This document shows, in pieces, positions 25,617-33,467 of a stretch of DNA of 40,655 nucleotides. The DNA is from Planctomycetota bacterium (GTDB lineage Bacteria; Planctomycetota; UBA11346): assembly GCA_007695355.1 (NCBI GenBank), contig REDX01000142.1, forward strand, positions 1 through 40,655. Reading direction: 5' to 3'. Positions within the stretch are counted from its first letter, which is position 1; each line of letters starts with the position of its first letter. The position numbers and the translations under genes were made by a program. The notes below the pieces were generated by a model, which saw only the letters and a list, made by a program, of their open reading frames with translations, had not been told where the DNA came from and ran no database searches.

Positions 25617-27811
25617 AGCAGTCCTCCTCGACGACGGAGCCACCACTCGGCGGCCAGCAGCCCCAGCATCAGCCCCAGGAGCCAGCTGCTGACCCACAGC
25701 GGTTCGCGGCGGTCGGCAATTTCCTGGCGTTGACGCCATTGCTGCACCAGCTGCGGCAGCCTCCCAAGGGATGCAAGGTCGAGACTAGCACCATCGCTCA
25801 ATAGTGCCAGCGATTCCATGAGATCGGGGTCGGCGGAGAGATTGCGCAGCTCGCGGGAGGAGCTGACCACCGTAATCGCCTGTTCTAACAGCTCGGGATG
25901 GCCATGGGAGCTGTGCAGCTGCAGCTGATAGGCGCCGGGGGGGAAGGGGCCCATGGAGGCGCGGTAGCGACCGCCCTCAATGGCCGCCCCTTCAACCTCC
26001 TCCAGCACCGCGCCATCGCCGTCCACCAGGCGCAGTAGGGGGCGGTAGGGCAGCTCTGGCCCCAGCCGCGAGCGCACTTCCACCCGCAGCGCCTCCTCAT
26101 CGCCAATCAGGCGGCGTTCGGCGCGCAGGGCGACATCATAGCCGGCGAGGAAATCGCCGCCGGCCTGCAGCCAGCGCAGCATGCCCGACCAGAAGCGATC
26201 ATACACCACCTCGTCGAATTCATTGCGCTGGCCGTGGAAGCCCCAGCGCCACAGCCCACCGGCATTGACGGTGACCACCCGCCCCTGGCCGAAGGGCTGC
26301 CAGGCGACCACCACCGGGGCCTGCTCGGCATCGCCATCGCCGGCCCGGGCGAGGGCGGTGGCCAGGGGTTTCAAACCCCGGCTGCGCTCAACTCGATCGA
26401 GGGGCCGCATACGGGCCAGGGCTTCCTGGGGGCTCAGGCTGGGGTCGAGATCGAAGATCGGCGCCAGCTGGCCAGCGGCGCTCAGGCGCAGCGGGGTATT
26501 GCCCACAGAACCCTGGCCCCAGAGCAGGGGTTCGAGATTGGCCAGTTCCGGCGAGCGCCCATCGTAGGGCCGCCCGCGGTGGAATACCAGGCTGCCACCG
26601 TGGTCGGCGACAAAGTTGGTGAGCATCTGCAGCTGCTCGCTGGAGAGCAGGCCATCGCTGCCGCGGCCAAGCATAACCACATCGTAGGCGCTGAGGGCTT
26701 CGTAGCTCTCGGGGAAGCCCGGCTGCTGGGTGGCGGCGGGGTCCGAGCCCTCGATCAGGGTAAAGGTGCGCTCATCGCCCAGGCGATACCAGGCGTGCAG
26801 GCGCACCGTGGGGTGATTGGAGAGGCTCTGCACCAGGAACTTACTATCCCAATGGGGCTGTCCCTCCAGCAGCAGTACCCGCACCGGTCCGGGCACCGCC
26901 CGGAGGTGAATGCTGCGCTGATTATTACTGGTATCGGCCTCGCCGGCGAGGGGCGGCACCACCACCCGCAGGCTGCGCTCGCCCCGCTCGGGGGCGCTGA
27001 CCCGGGCGGAGACGGTGGCCATGCCCGCGGCCCCTGGGGCGACTTCTAGGGATTCCAGCACCGTGCCGTCCTCATCCTGGATCTCCACCGGGATAATGCG
27101 GTGATCAAAGCCCACCTGATGCACGGTGGCGGCAATGGCCACGGTTTCGCCGGCAAAGGCCAGCACTTCGCTGCCCGAGGCCTCCACCCAAATATCCCGA
27201 TGATCCACTTCGTCGCCGGTGGTCACGGTCCAGATCGGCACCCCGCGGGCGAGGGCCAGGCGCGCCGCCTCGGGGGCGCCGGGGTGGGTCTCCCGGCCGT
27301 CGCTTATGAGGAGAATGCCGGCCTGCTGGCTGCGATGGGCCTGCTCGTCGATAAGACTGCTGAGGGCGAGGCCGATATTGGTGCCCTGGCCCTGGGGCCG
27401 CTGCCCGTCGAGGCCCTCGAGGCTGAGGGGGCTGAGTTGGCGGTCAAAACCCCGCAGATCGAGCTGGAAGTGCTCGCTGAGCCGGGGCCAGGCCGCGCTC
27501 AGGGCCTGGGTGGCGGCGCTAAAACGGGATACCCCACCCACATCTTCTACCTCCATGCTTTGGGAGGTATCGAGGAGCACCGCGAGGGTGGGCTTGCCCA
27601 CCGCCCGCTCGGCCCGCACCGCGGTGGGATTGAGGACGATAAAGCCGAGGCAGCAAATCACTCCCAGGCGCAGGGCTAAGCAGGCCAGGGCAATGGGCCG
27701 GGGCAGGCCCTGGCGTTCCCGCCAGGCGCGCAGAACCGCCAGGCCGGCGAGGCCGACCAGGGCCGCCGCAATCAGGCCCTGATCCCAGGGTGGCAACCAC
27801 ATCCAGTTCAT
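25613..27811 (-). CDS. membrane VWA-domain protein with GATase-like domain
   Basis: A 732-residue membrane protein. Two N-terminal helices (about 11-28 and 40-60) precede a von Willebrand A domain whose MIDAS motif is DTSQS at 81-85, with the further metal-loop residues TNIGLAL and LLISDGRE, so metal binding looks intact. Beta-sandwich segments follow, then a glutamine-amidotransferase-like region (RVLLLEGQPHWDSKF, YDVVMLGRG, FVADHGGSLVFHRG). A hydrophobic helix near the C-terminus (LWVSSWLLGLMLGLLAAEWW) returns the chain to the membrane. ATG 27811 overlaps the previous stop by 4 bp and has GGGAGGG about 7 nt upstream. Confidence 0.85.
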   Translation of the reverse strand: MNWMWLPPWDQGLIAAALVGLAGLAVLRAWRERQGLPRPIALACLALRLGVICCLGFIVLNPTAVRAERAVGKPTLAVLLDTSQSMEVEDVGGVSRFSAATQALSAAWPRLSEHFQLDLRGFDRQLSPLSLEGLDGQRPQGQGTNIGLALSSLIDEQAHRSQQAGILLISDGRETHPGAPEAARLALARGVPIWTVTTGDEVDHRDIWVEASGSEVLAFAGETVAIAATVHQVGFDHRIIPVEIQDEDGTVLESLEVAPGAAGMATVSARVSAPERGERSLRVVVPPLAGEADTSNNQRSIHLRAVPGPVRVLLLEGQPHWDSKFLVQSLSNHPTVRLHAWYRLGDERTFTLIEGSDPAATQQPGFPESYEALSAYDVVMLGRGSDGLLSSEQLQMLTNFVADHGGSLVFHRGRPYDGRSPELANLEPLLWGQGSVGNTPLRLSAAGQLAPIFDLDPSLSPQEALARMRPLDRVERSRGLKPLATALARAGDGDAEQAPVVVAWQPFGQGRVVTVNAGGLWRWGFHGQRNEFDEVVYDRFWSGMLRWLQAGGDFLAGYDVALRAERRLIGDEEALRVEVRSRLGPELPYRPLLRLVDGDGAVLEEVEGAAIEGGRYRASMGPFPPGAYQLQLHSSHGHPELLEQAITVVSSSRELRNLSADPDLMESLALLSDGASLDLASLGRLPQLVQQWRQRQEIADRREPLWVSSWLLGLMLGLLAAEWWLRRRGGLL

Positions 27812-29901
27812 CGCCGGCCCTCCCTTCCCGGCTGCCGCCGGCGCCAGCAGGCGGTGAGCAGCATCTCCAGGGCCAAGAAAGCCGCCGCCAGGGCCCATAG
27901 CCAGGGCCACAGCACCCTTGGCCGGCCGGCCAGAGCGAGGCGGCGATCATCCTCGTAGACGAAGACCGGGGTCTCGCCGTCGGGGTCGATGAGGTCGACG
28001 GCGGCAATGGGCCGGGTATCGCTCTCCCGGGGATCCAGGTTTACCACCCCATAGCCCACCAGCTCATCGCCAGCCTGCACCGCATACAGCCCCGGCTCGG
28101 CCACCGGTGGCAGGGCAAGGCGGGTTTGCCGGCCGCGGGCGAGAATCTGGCTTTCCACCGGGGCGCCACTGGGGGCCCGCACGCGAATGTCTTCCGTCCC
28201 CCCATGGTCCACCAGCAGCGACCAGCTGCGGCCGGGGAAGGCCTGGGGCGCTTCCCCCTGGCTGCGCAGATAGAGCAGGGATTCGTGGAGCAGGGCGGGG
28301 AAAAGGGGGGTGCCAACGAGATTGCTCAGTTCTGGTTCCACCGGCATATTCATCAGCACCAGGCCGCCCCGGCCAAACGGTTCCACCAGCAGCGCCGGGC
28401 TGGCATCGGCGTGGCGCAGATAGGTGGCCTCGGCATGGGCGGAGGCGGTTTGACCCTGGCGATAGCGGTGGATGCGCAGGGGCGCGAAGGGCTGTTCATC
28501 CAGGCCGGTAAAGGCGCGCAGCGGCCCCCGCGGCAGGCCCTGAATCAGTGGCGCCTGGCCCTCGGCGTGGCGCTGGGCCTCGCCGGGATGCCAGGGTAGA
28601 TTGAGGGCACCTTCGCTGGCGCCGATGACCTGGGCCAGGGCCTGGTGGCCATCGCCGCGCTCGCGGCCATCGCAGACCACAAAGAGCACGATGCCATCGG
28701 CCAAGCGGCGGGCGAGCAGGGCGGCCACCTCGCCGGGCAGATGGAGCGGCGGCACCAGGGCGATGACCGCCGCCGTTTCCAGTTGTTGGCGATCCAGGGC
28801 CTGGGCCTGGGCGCGCTGGGCGCGGATGCCGCTGCGGCCATCGCTCAGGGGATCGAAGGCCCGGGCGACAAAGGCGGCGCCGCTGGCGGCCTCGTGCAAG
28901 GGGCTATCGCTGACCACCAGGGCTTCCAGCCGCGGCGCCACGCTCAGGACAAAGCGCCGGACATCATCGCTGGGCATGGCATCGCTGGGCTCTAGGCGAA
29001 TCTCGCCGGGATGCACGCCTACCGCCGGCTGGCCGATGGAAAAGGAGACCTGACTTGAGGCATAAGCGCCCACCGCCACCTGCCGCCGTAAAGAGGCGCC
29101 GCTGGTTTCCAGTACCACGCTAAGCTCGCGGCCGCGGGGCGCGGCATTGAAGATGCTTACCTCGACGGTGGCGGTCTCGCCGGCCACCGGATGGCTGGGG
29201 CGCAGGGAAATATGGGTAATTCCGGCATTCTCCACCGCTTCGCTACTGACCGGTCGAATATCCACCTGCACCGAGCCGAGCTGGCTAAAATCCACCGCCC
29301 CCCAATTGCTGCGCTGGAGATCGCTAAACACCACAATCCGCCCCGAGCCCTCTAGCATCTGCGCAGCCAGGGAAAGGGCGGCGGCGGGATCAACGCCCTC
29401 GTAGGTCACGGTGGCCTCGCGCAGACCCTCGTGCAGGGCGGCGAGATTGGTTGAGAGGGCGGGAAGGATGGGCTGCGGCCGGGCGGCGGCGAGAATCACC
29501 GCCGCCGAACTTCCGCGCTCAAGCCGGGTGAGGTAATCGGCGGCCTGGGAGCGGGCCTGGGTAAAGAGGGGGATGCCGCCTTGGGTGGCTCCCATGCTGG
29601 CCGAGGCATCGACGATCACCACCGCCCGCTGGCTCTGCTCTGGGGCGGCCTGGCCCCCGCGCTGCCAGAGGGGCCAGGAAAAGGCCAGTACCAGGGCGAT
29701 GAGGGCGAGGCAGCGCAGGCAGAGCAGGATAATGGTGCGCAGGCGGTCGAGGGCCTGCCGTCCGCCCCCGGCATCGAGCAGCAAACGAAAGGCGGGAAAG
29801 CGCAGGGCCACCGGCTTGGGCCGGGTCAGGAAGTGGATGAGCACCGGCAGGGCCGCTGCCAGGAGGCCAATGAGCATCAAGGGATAGACGACCAGGGGCA
29901 T
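27808..29901 (-). CDS. BatA-like membrane protein with VWA domain
   Basis: A 697-residue protein that opens with the BatA-type double-transmembrane domain: PLMLIGLLAAALPVLIHFLTRPKP, then RLRTIILLCLRCLALIALVLAF. A VWA domain follows with MIDAS motif DASAS at 98-102. Later parts are beta-rich, with a GATase-like section around 330-470, and a membrane helix lies near the C-terminus (VLWPWLWALAAAFLALEMLLT). In related clusters BatA-like and DUF58 proteins work with MoxR ATPases. ATG 29901, directly after a TTG codon, has AAAGGA about 8 nt upstream and lies 11 nt after the DUF58 stop. Confidence 0.85.
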   Translation of the reverse strand: MPLVVYPLMLIGLLAAALPVLIHFLTRPKPVALRFPAFRLLLDAGGGRQALDRLRTIILLCLRCLALIALVLAFSWPLWQRGGQAAPEQSQRAVVIVDASASMGATQGGIPLFTQARSQAADYLTRLERGSSAAVILAAARPQPILPALSTNLAALHEGLREATVTYEGVDPAAALSLAAQMLEGSGRIVVFSDLQRSNWGAVDFSQLGSVQVDIRPVSSEAVENAGITHISLRPSHPVAGETATVEVSIFNAAPRGRELSVVLETSGASLRRQVAVGAYASSQVSFSIGQPAVGVHPGEIRLEPSDAMPSDDVRRFVLSVAPRLEALVVSDSPLHEAASGAAFVARAFDPLSDGRSGIRAQRAQAQALDRQQLETAAVIALVPPLHLPGEVAALLARRLADGIVLFVVCDGRERGDGHQALAQVIGASEGALNLPWHPGEAQRHAEGQAPLIQGLPRGPLRAFTGLDEQPFAPLRIHRYRQGQTASAHAEATYLRHADASPALLVEPFGRGGLVLMNMPVEPELSNLVGTPLFPALLHESLLYLRSQGEAPQAFPGRSWSLLVDHGGTEDIRVRAPSGAPVESQILARGRQTRLALPPVAEPGLYAVQAGDELVGYGVVNLDPRESDTRPIAAVDLIDPDGETPVFVYEDDRRLALAGRPRVLWPWLWALAAAFLALEMLLTACWRRRQPGREGRR

Positions 29902-29912
29902 CAATGCGTCCT

Positions 29913-30818
29913 TTAACGAACCCGTCCCAATAGACAGCTCTTGAGGAAGGGATAGGGATCGAAGTCGGTGCGCGCGAGGTAGTATTCACAGCCGCGGGTG
30001 GCGGCGCCGGCCTGCACCAGATCGAGGTGGGCCTTGATCGCCGCGGCGTAGGACTGGCGCACCACATCCACCTCGGCGGTAAAGGAACCGCCGCTGCCCT
30101 CGCAGTCGATAAAGCGGGCAACGCTGAGCTCCGGCAGCTCTAACTCCTCAGGGTGCAGGACTTGGAAGAGCAGCACATCATTGTGGGTGCGCCGAAAGAG
30201 ATCGACGCCGCGCCAAAAGCTCTCGTCGATACCCAGGAAATCGGAAAAAATAACCACCACCCCGCGCTTGCTGCTGCGGCTAAAGATCTCCCCCATGCAG
30301 TGGCCGAGATCCGTATCCCCGCTGGCCTTGGCCTGGCCCAGGCGCGCCACCAGGGCGGCGAGGTGGGTCCAGCCAGCCCCGGCGCGCAGATGATCCTGCA
30401 GGCGGTCGCTGCACAGGGAGAGGCCCACCTGATCGCCCTGGTCCACCACCAGATAGGCGAGGGCAGCGGCGAGGCGGCTGGCATAGGCCAGCTTGCTTTC
30501 GGTGCGGGTGACGGCGCCGGCGTATTCCATGGAACCCGAGCTATCGATGAGCAGATGGCTGAGCAGATTACGTTCAGCCTCGTAGAGCTTAATGTAATAC
30601 TTATCCGCCCGCGCCACCACCTTCCAGTCGATAAGCCGAATATCATCGCCGGGGACGTACTGGCGATAATCGGCAAATTCGACGGCGGTGCCGCGGAAGC
30701 GCGAGCGATGGGGGCCGGCAAAGCTGCCCTCGGCGGTGCCGCGGGGCAAGAGCCGGCAGCGCCGCAGCATTTCCATGCGCGCCAGATCAAGATAGGGGTG
30801 ATCGAATGCAGCCGGCAT
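29913..30818 (-). CDS. DUF58 domain protein (MoxR partner)
   Basis: A 301-residue soluble protein of the DUF58 family, a VWA-like fold almost always encoded next to MoxR. The hallmark YVPGDDIRLIDWKVVARADKY spans about 54-74, followed by KLYEAERN and the MIDAS-like DSSGSM at 92-97. No membrane segment is seen, so it probably acts at the cytoplasmic face with MoxR. ATG 30818 has GAAAGG about 6 nt upstream and aligns with the usual family N-terminus; the longer frame back to 30917 runs into moxR. It lies 19 nt after the moxR stop. Confidence 0.92.
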   Translation of the reverse strand: MPAAFDHPYLDLARMEMLRRCRLLPRGTAEGSFAGPHRSRFRGTAVEFADYRQYVPGDDIRLIDWKVVARADKYYIKLYEAERNLLSHLLIDSSGSMEYAGAVTRTESKLAYASRLAAALAYLVVDQGDQVGLSLCSDRLQDHLRAGAGWTHLAALVARLGQAKASGDTDLGHCMGEIFSRSSKRGVVVIFSDFLGIDESFWRGVDLFRRTHNDVLLFQVLHPEELELPELSVARFIDCEGSGGSFTAEVDVVRQSYAAAIKAHLDLVQAGAATRGCEYYLARTDFDPYPFLKSCLLGRVR

Positions 30819-30837
30819 ACTGAACCTTTCAGAGCCT

Positions 30838-31842
30838 TCAGACCGCGGCCGGTTGTCCCACCTGCTTAAGCAGGTGGGCGATAATATCCTTGCTCTCCAA
30901 CCCTTCACCCAGGGCATTGTAATTGGGAACGATGCGATGGCGCATTACCGCCAGGGCGACGTCCTGCACATCCCGTACTTCCGGGCTGGGACGACCGTCA
31001 AGCAGGGCCACGGCGCGGGCGGCGGTAATCAAAAACTGGGAGCAGCGGGGACCGGCGCCCCAGTGGACATACTTGCGGACGAAGGCATCGGCACTGTCGT
31101 CGGCTGGCCGGGTGGCGGTGACCAGGGCCACCGCATAGGCGAGCACCGGTCGCGCCACCGGCACCTGATCGACGATATCGGCAAAGCCGAGGAAGTCATC
31201 GGCCCCGGCCACCGCGGGCAGCTCGGGAATCTTCATCCGCGTCGGCATGGCGGCGATATCGATCTCCTGCTCGCGGCTGGGATAATCAAGGTGGACGCTG
31301 AGTAAAAAGCGGTCGAGTTGGGCCTCGGGCAGGGGATAGGTGCCCTCTTGCTCGATCGGGTTTTGGGTGGCGACGACGACAAAGGGCGCCGGCAGCGGGT
31401 AGGTTTGACCGCTCACCGTCACCATGCGCTCTTGCATCGCTTCCAGCAGGGCGGCCTGGGTCTTGGGCGGGGTGCGATTAATCTCATCGGCGAGGACCAG
31501 GTTGGCAAAAATCGGGCCCTGGTGAAAGACCAGGCGGCGCTCACCATCGGGGGTGGTCTGCAGTAATTCGGTGCCGGTAATATCCGAAGGCATGAGATCG
31601 GGGGTGAACTGCACGCGATTGAACTGCCAGCCCAGGGATTTGGCCAAGGTTTTCACCATCAGGGTTTTGGCCAAACCGGGCACGCCCACCATAAGGACAT
31701 GGCCGCCGCAGACCATGGCGGTGGCGAGGAGGCGCACGGCCTCATCCTGGCCCACCACGACCTTGGAAATATTGGCGCGCAGGGCCTCGTAGCATGCACG
31801 CAGGCGGGCGATGGCGGCCTCGGGGCTGGACGAATCTTGCAT
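30838..31842 (-). CDS. moxR: MoxR family AAA+ ATPase
   Basis: A 334-residue AAA+ ATPase, first gene of the ten-gene unit. Walker A is GVPGLAKT (53-60), Walker B is LVLADE (115-120), and a sensor-like segment is ATQNPIEQEGTYPLPEAQLDRF in the second half. MoxR ATPases act as chaperones that load cofactors or remodel partner complexes, often together with VWA proteins. Start choice: ATG 31842 gives the usual N-terminal spacing, with AGGAAA about 11 nt upstream. ATG 31872 has no ribosome site. The 166-nt gap to the next gene upstream should hold the operon promoter, but I could not identify one with confidence. Confidence 0.94.
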   Translation of the reverse strand: MQDSSSPEAAIARLRACYEALRANISKVVVGQDEAVRLLATAMVCGGHVLMVGVPGLAKTLMVKTLAKSLGWQFNRVQFTPDLMPSDITGTELLQTTPDGERRLVFHQGPIFANLVLADEINRTPPKTQAALLEAMQERMVTVSGQTYPLPAPFVVVATQNPIEQEGTYPLPEAQLDRFLLSVHLDYPSREQEIDIAAMPTRMKIPELPAVAGADDFLGFADIVDQVPVARPVLAYAVALVTATRPADDSADAFVRKYVHWGAGPRCSQFLITAARAVALLDGRPSPEVRDVQDVALAVMRHRIVPNYNALGEGLESKDIIAHLLKQVGQPAAV

Positions 31843-32008
31843 CGTGAACTGCTTTCCTGTTTGGAGGTGCATGGGCAGTGAGCGGGGAGCACGGGGGACG
31901 GATCCCCGCGAGGTCTTGATCTTAAGGTTTAAAGGCGGACGCGATCACCTTGGCGGGGGCTGGCTATGGTAGGCATAGATAAGGAAGTAAAGGGCTAAGA
32001 TGATGCTG

Positions 32009-33235
32009 TCATCGAGTGACTCCGAGGGGCTCTGCAGCTGCGGAAGAACTTGCCCCAGCGCGATCCCCGGGTGGCCAGTTTAAGCCCTGCCACAGCCACC
32101 AGGCCATCAGCAGGAAGACCAGCGCCAGGAGAAACTTGGTCAGACCCCACCAGCGATTACCCCAGCCGGCCAGGGTCTGCGATCCCATTCCGAAGTAAGC
32201 GCCGATGACGATGAGGAGGATGGGCAGGATAAAGAGCAAATTGTACCACAGGAGTTTGATTAGGGCTTCGACATTGCCGCTGTGCACTAGGCCGGCGATC
32301 ACCGGGAAGTAGACCGCCCCCGTGCACAGGCTCTCAATCAGGCTGACCAGGGCCCCGGCAACAAAGGCGCCGGCGCAGATCGAGCGCGCAGAGAGGCCCT
32401 GGCGCATCAGGCTGGTCATGCGGTGGCGCAGCCGCTTCGGCACCTTGAGCAGCATTTCGCCGGCCCGGCGCTGCCGCCAGGAAAGGGAGGCATCCCAGCA
32501 GCAAACCAGGGCCCCAACGATACAGATGGTGAAGGCAAGCCACGAAATCAGATCGGAGAGCAGATAGAGGTGGCGGAGTTGCTGAAGCACCCCGTACAGC
32601 AGCAGGCCAATGGCCAAATAGGCAACGAAGACGCCAGCGGCAAAGCCCAGCCCGCCGCTGAGCACCTCGCCCCGGGGCCGACCGCTGGCAACCAGCAGGC
32701 TTATCAGCATAACAATGGTGGCGAAGGCACAGGGATTAACGCTATCGGCGAGGGCGGCGAGGCTAATCGCCAGCCAGCCCAGGCGGCGGCTGGCGGCATC
32801 CTCTTCGCCGGCCCTGCGGCGCAGTGGTCCCAGGGCTTCAGGATTTTCCAGCTCTGCGCTAATCATCTCCTGCCAGCCGGCGATAATCGCCGGGCCCCCG
32901 GCTAAATGCTGGCGCGGGCTAAAGAGATTGAGGGGCTCAATAACCAGGCCTTCCCAGCCGTACTGGTCGAGCATGGCCATCATTCGGGCAGCGCCATCGC
33001 CACGGCTGGTATCAATGCGGGTGAGCGCAATGGCCTCGCCGAAATGGGCCTGTGCCGCCCGCATGGCGCGCAGGGCATCGACGCAGTGGCCGCAGCCAGG
33101 ATGATAGAAAAACCACAGCGGCAGCCCATCCCCGCCCTCCTCGGCCCCAGCTCGGGGGACCAAGCAAAGCATGAGTATGAGGCCGCAGAACAGGGCTGCG
33201 GCGAAAAAACGCAGGCGGGCAAGGTGACGGATCAC
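32009..33235 (-). CDS. thioredoxin-CcdA/DsbD-like membrane thiol transporter
   Basis: A 408-residue inner-membrane protein that probably moves reducing equivalents from cytoplasm to periplasm. A signal-like segment covers 1-31. A thioredoxin-like domain with active-site CGHC (48-51, in YHPGCGHCVDAL) faces the periplasm. The CcdA/DsbD-type membrane domain follows, with the conserved cysteine motifs DSVNPCAF (Cys169) and SLCTGAVYFP (Cys304), the pair that forms the intramembrane disulfide in DsbD/CcdA. The order, thioredoxin first and membrane domain second, differs from DsbD, where the catalytic thioredoxin domain is C-terminal. It starts with GTG and no clear ribosome site. It lies head-to-head with the FG-GAP gene. 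Confidence 0.88.
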   Translation of the reverse strand: MIRHLARLRFFAAALFCGLILMLCLVPRAGAEEGGDGLPLWFFYHPGCGHCVDALRAMRAAQAHFGEAIALTRIDTSRGDGAARMMAMLDQYGWEGLVIEPLNLFSPRQHLAGGPAIIAGWQEMISAELENPEALGPLRRRAGEEDAASRRLGWLAISLAALADSVNPCAFATIVMLISLLVASGRPRGEVLSGGLGFAAGVFVAYLAIGLLLYGVLQQLRHLYLLSDLISWLAFTICIVGALVCCWDASLSWRQRRAGEMLLKVPKRLRHRMTSLMRQGLSARSICAGAFVAGALVSLIESLCTGAVYFPVIAGLVHSGNVEALIKLLWYNLLFILPILLIVIGAYFGMGSQTLAGWGNRWWGLTKFLLALVFLLMAWWLWQGLNWPPGDRAGASSSAAAEPLGVTR

Positions 33236-33401
33236 AGCCGCGACTATGCATCTCAGAAATTCAGATCAAGGGCAGATGAGGGGATACGCAAATCACCGCG
33301 CTGCAAGCCCAGGCCACGAAGCGCCAAGCGAAGCCATGGGATGTATGATCCCCGACGATGGGCTTTTCCCGGCCCCGCCATCTTTTTTGTCCTATAAACC
33401 A

Positions 33402-33429
33402 TTGCTCGAGATAATTGTCCCTCTAGTAT
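33402..33429 (+). promoter_or_regulatory. possible promoter of the FG-GAP gene
   Basis: TTGCTC (33402-33407) and TAGTAT (33424-33429) with 16-nt spacing lie about 40 nt before the start. Both boxes match the sigma-70 consensus only partly (3/6 and 4/6). Confidence 0.25.
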
Positions 33430-33467
33430 CGGCCGCCATGTCCCAACCGGTATTTTAGGAGCAGTAT

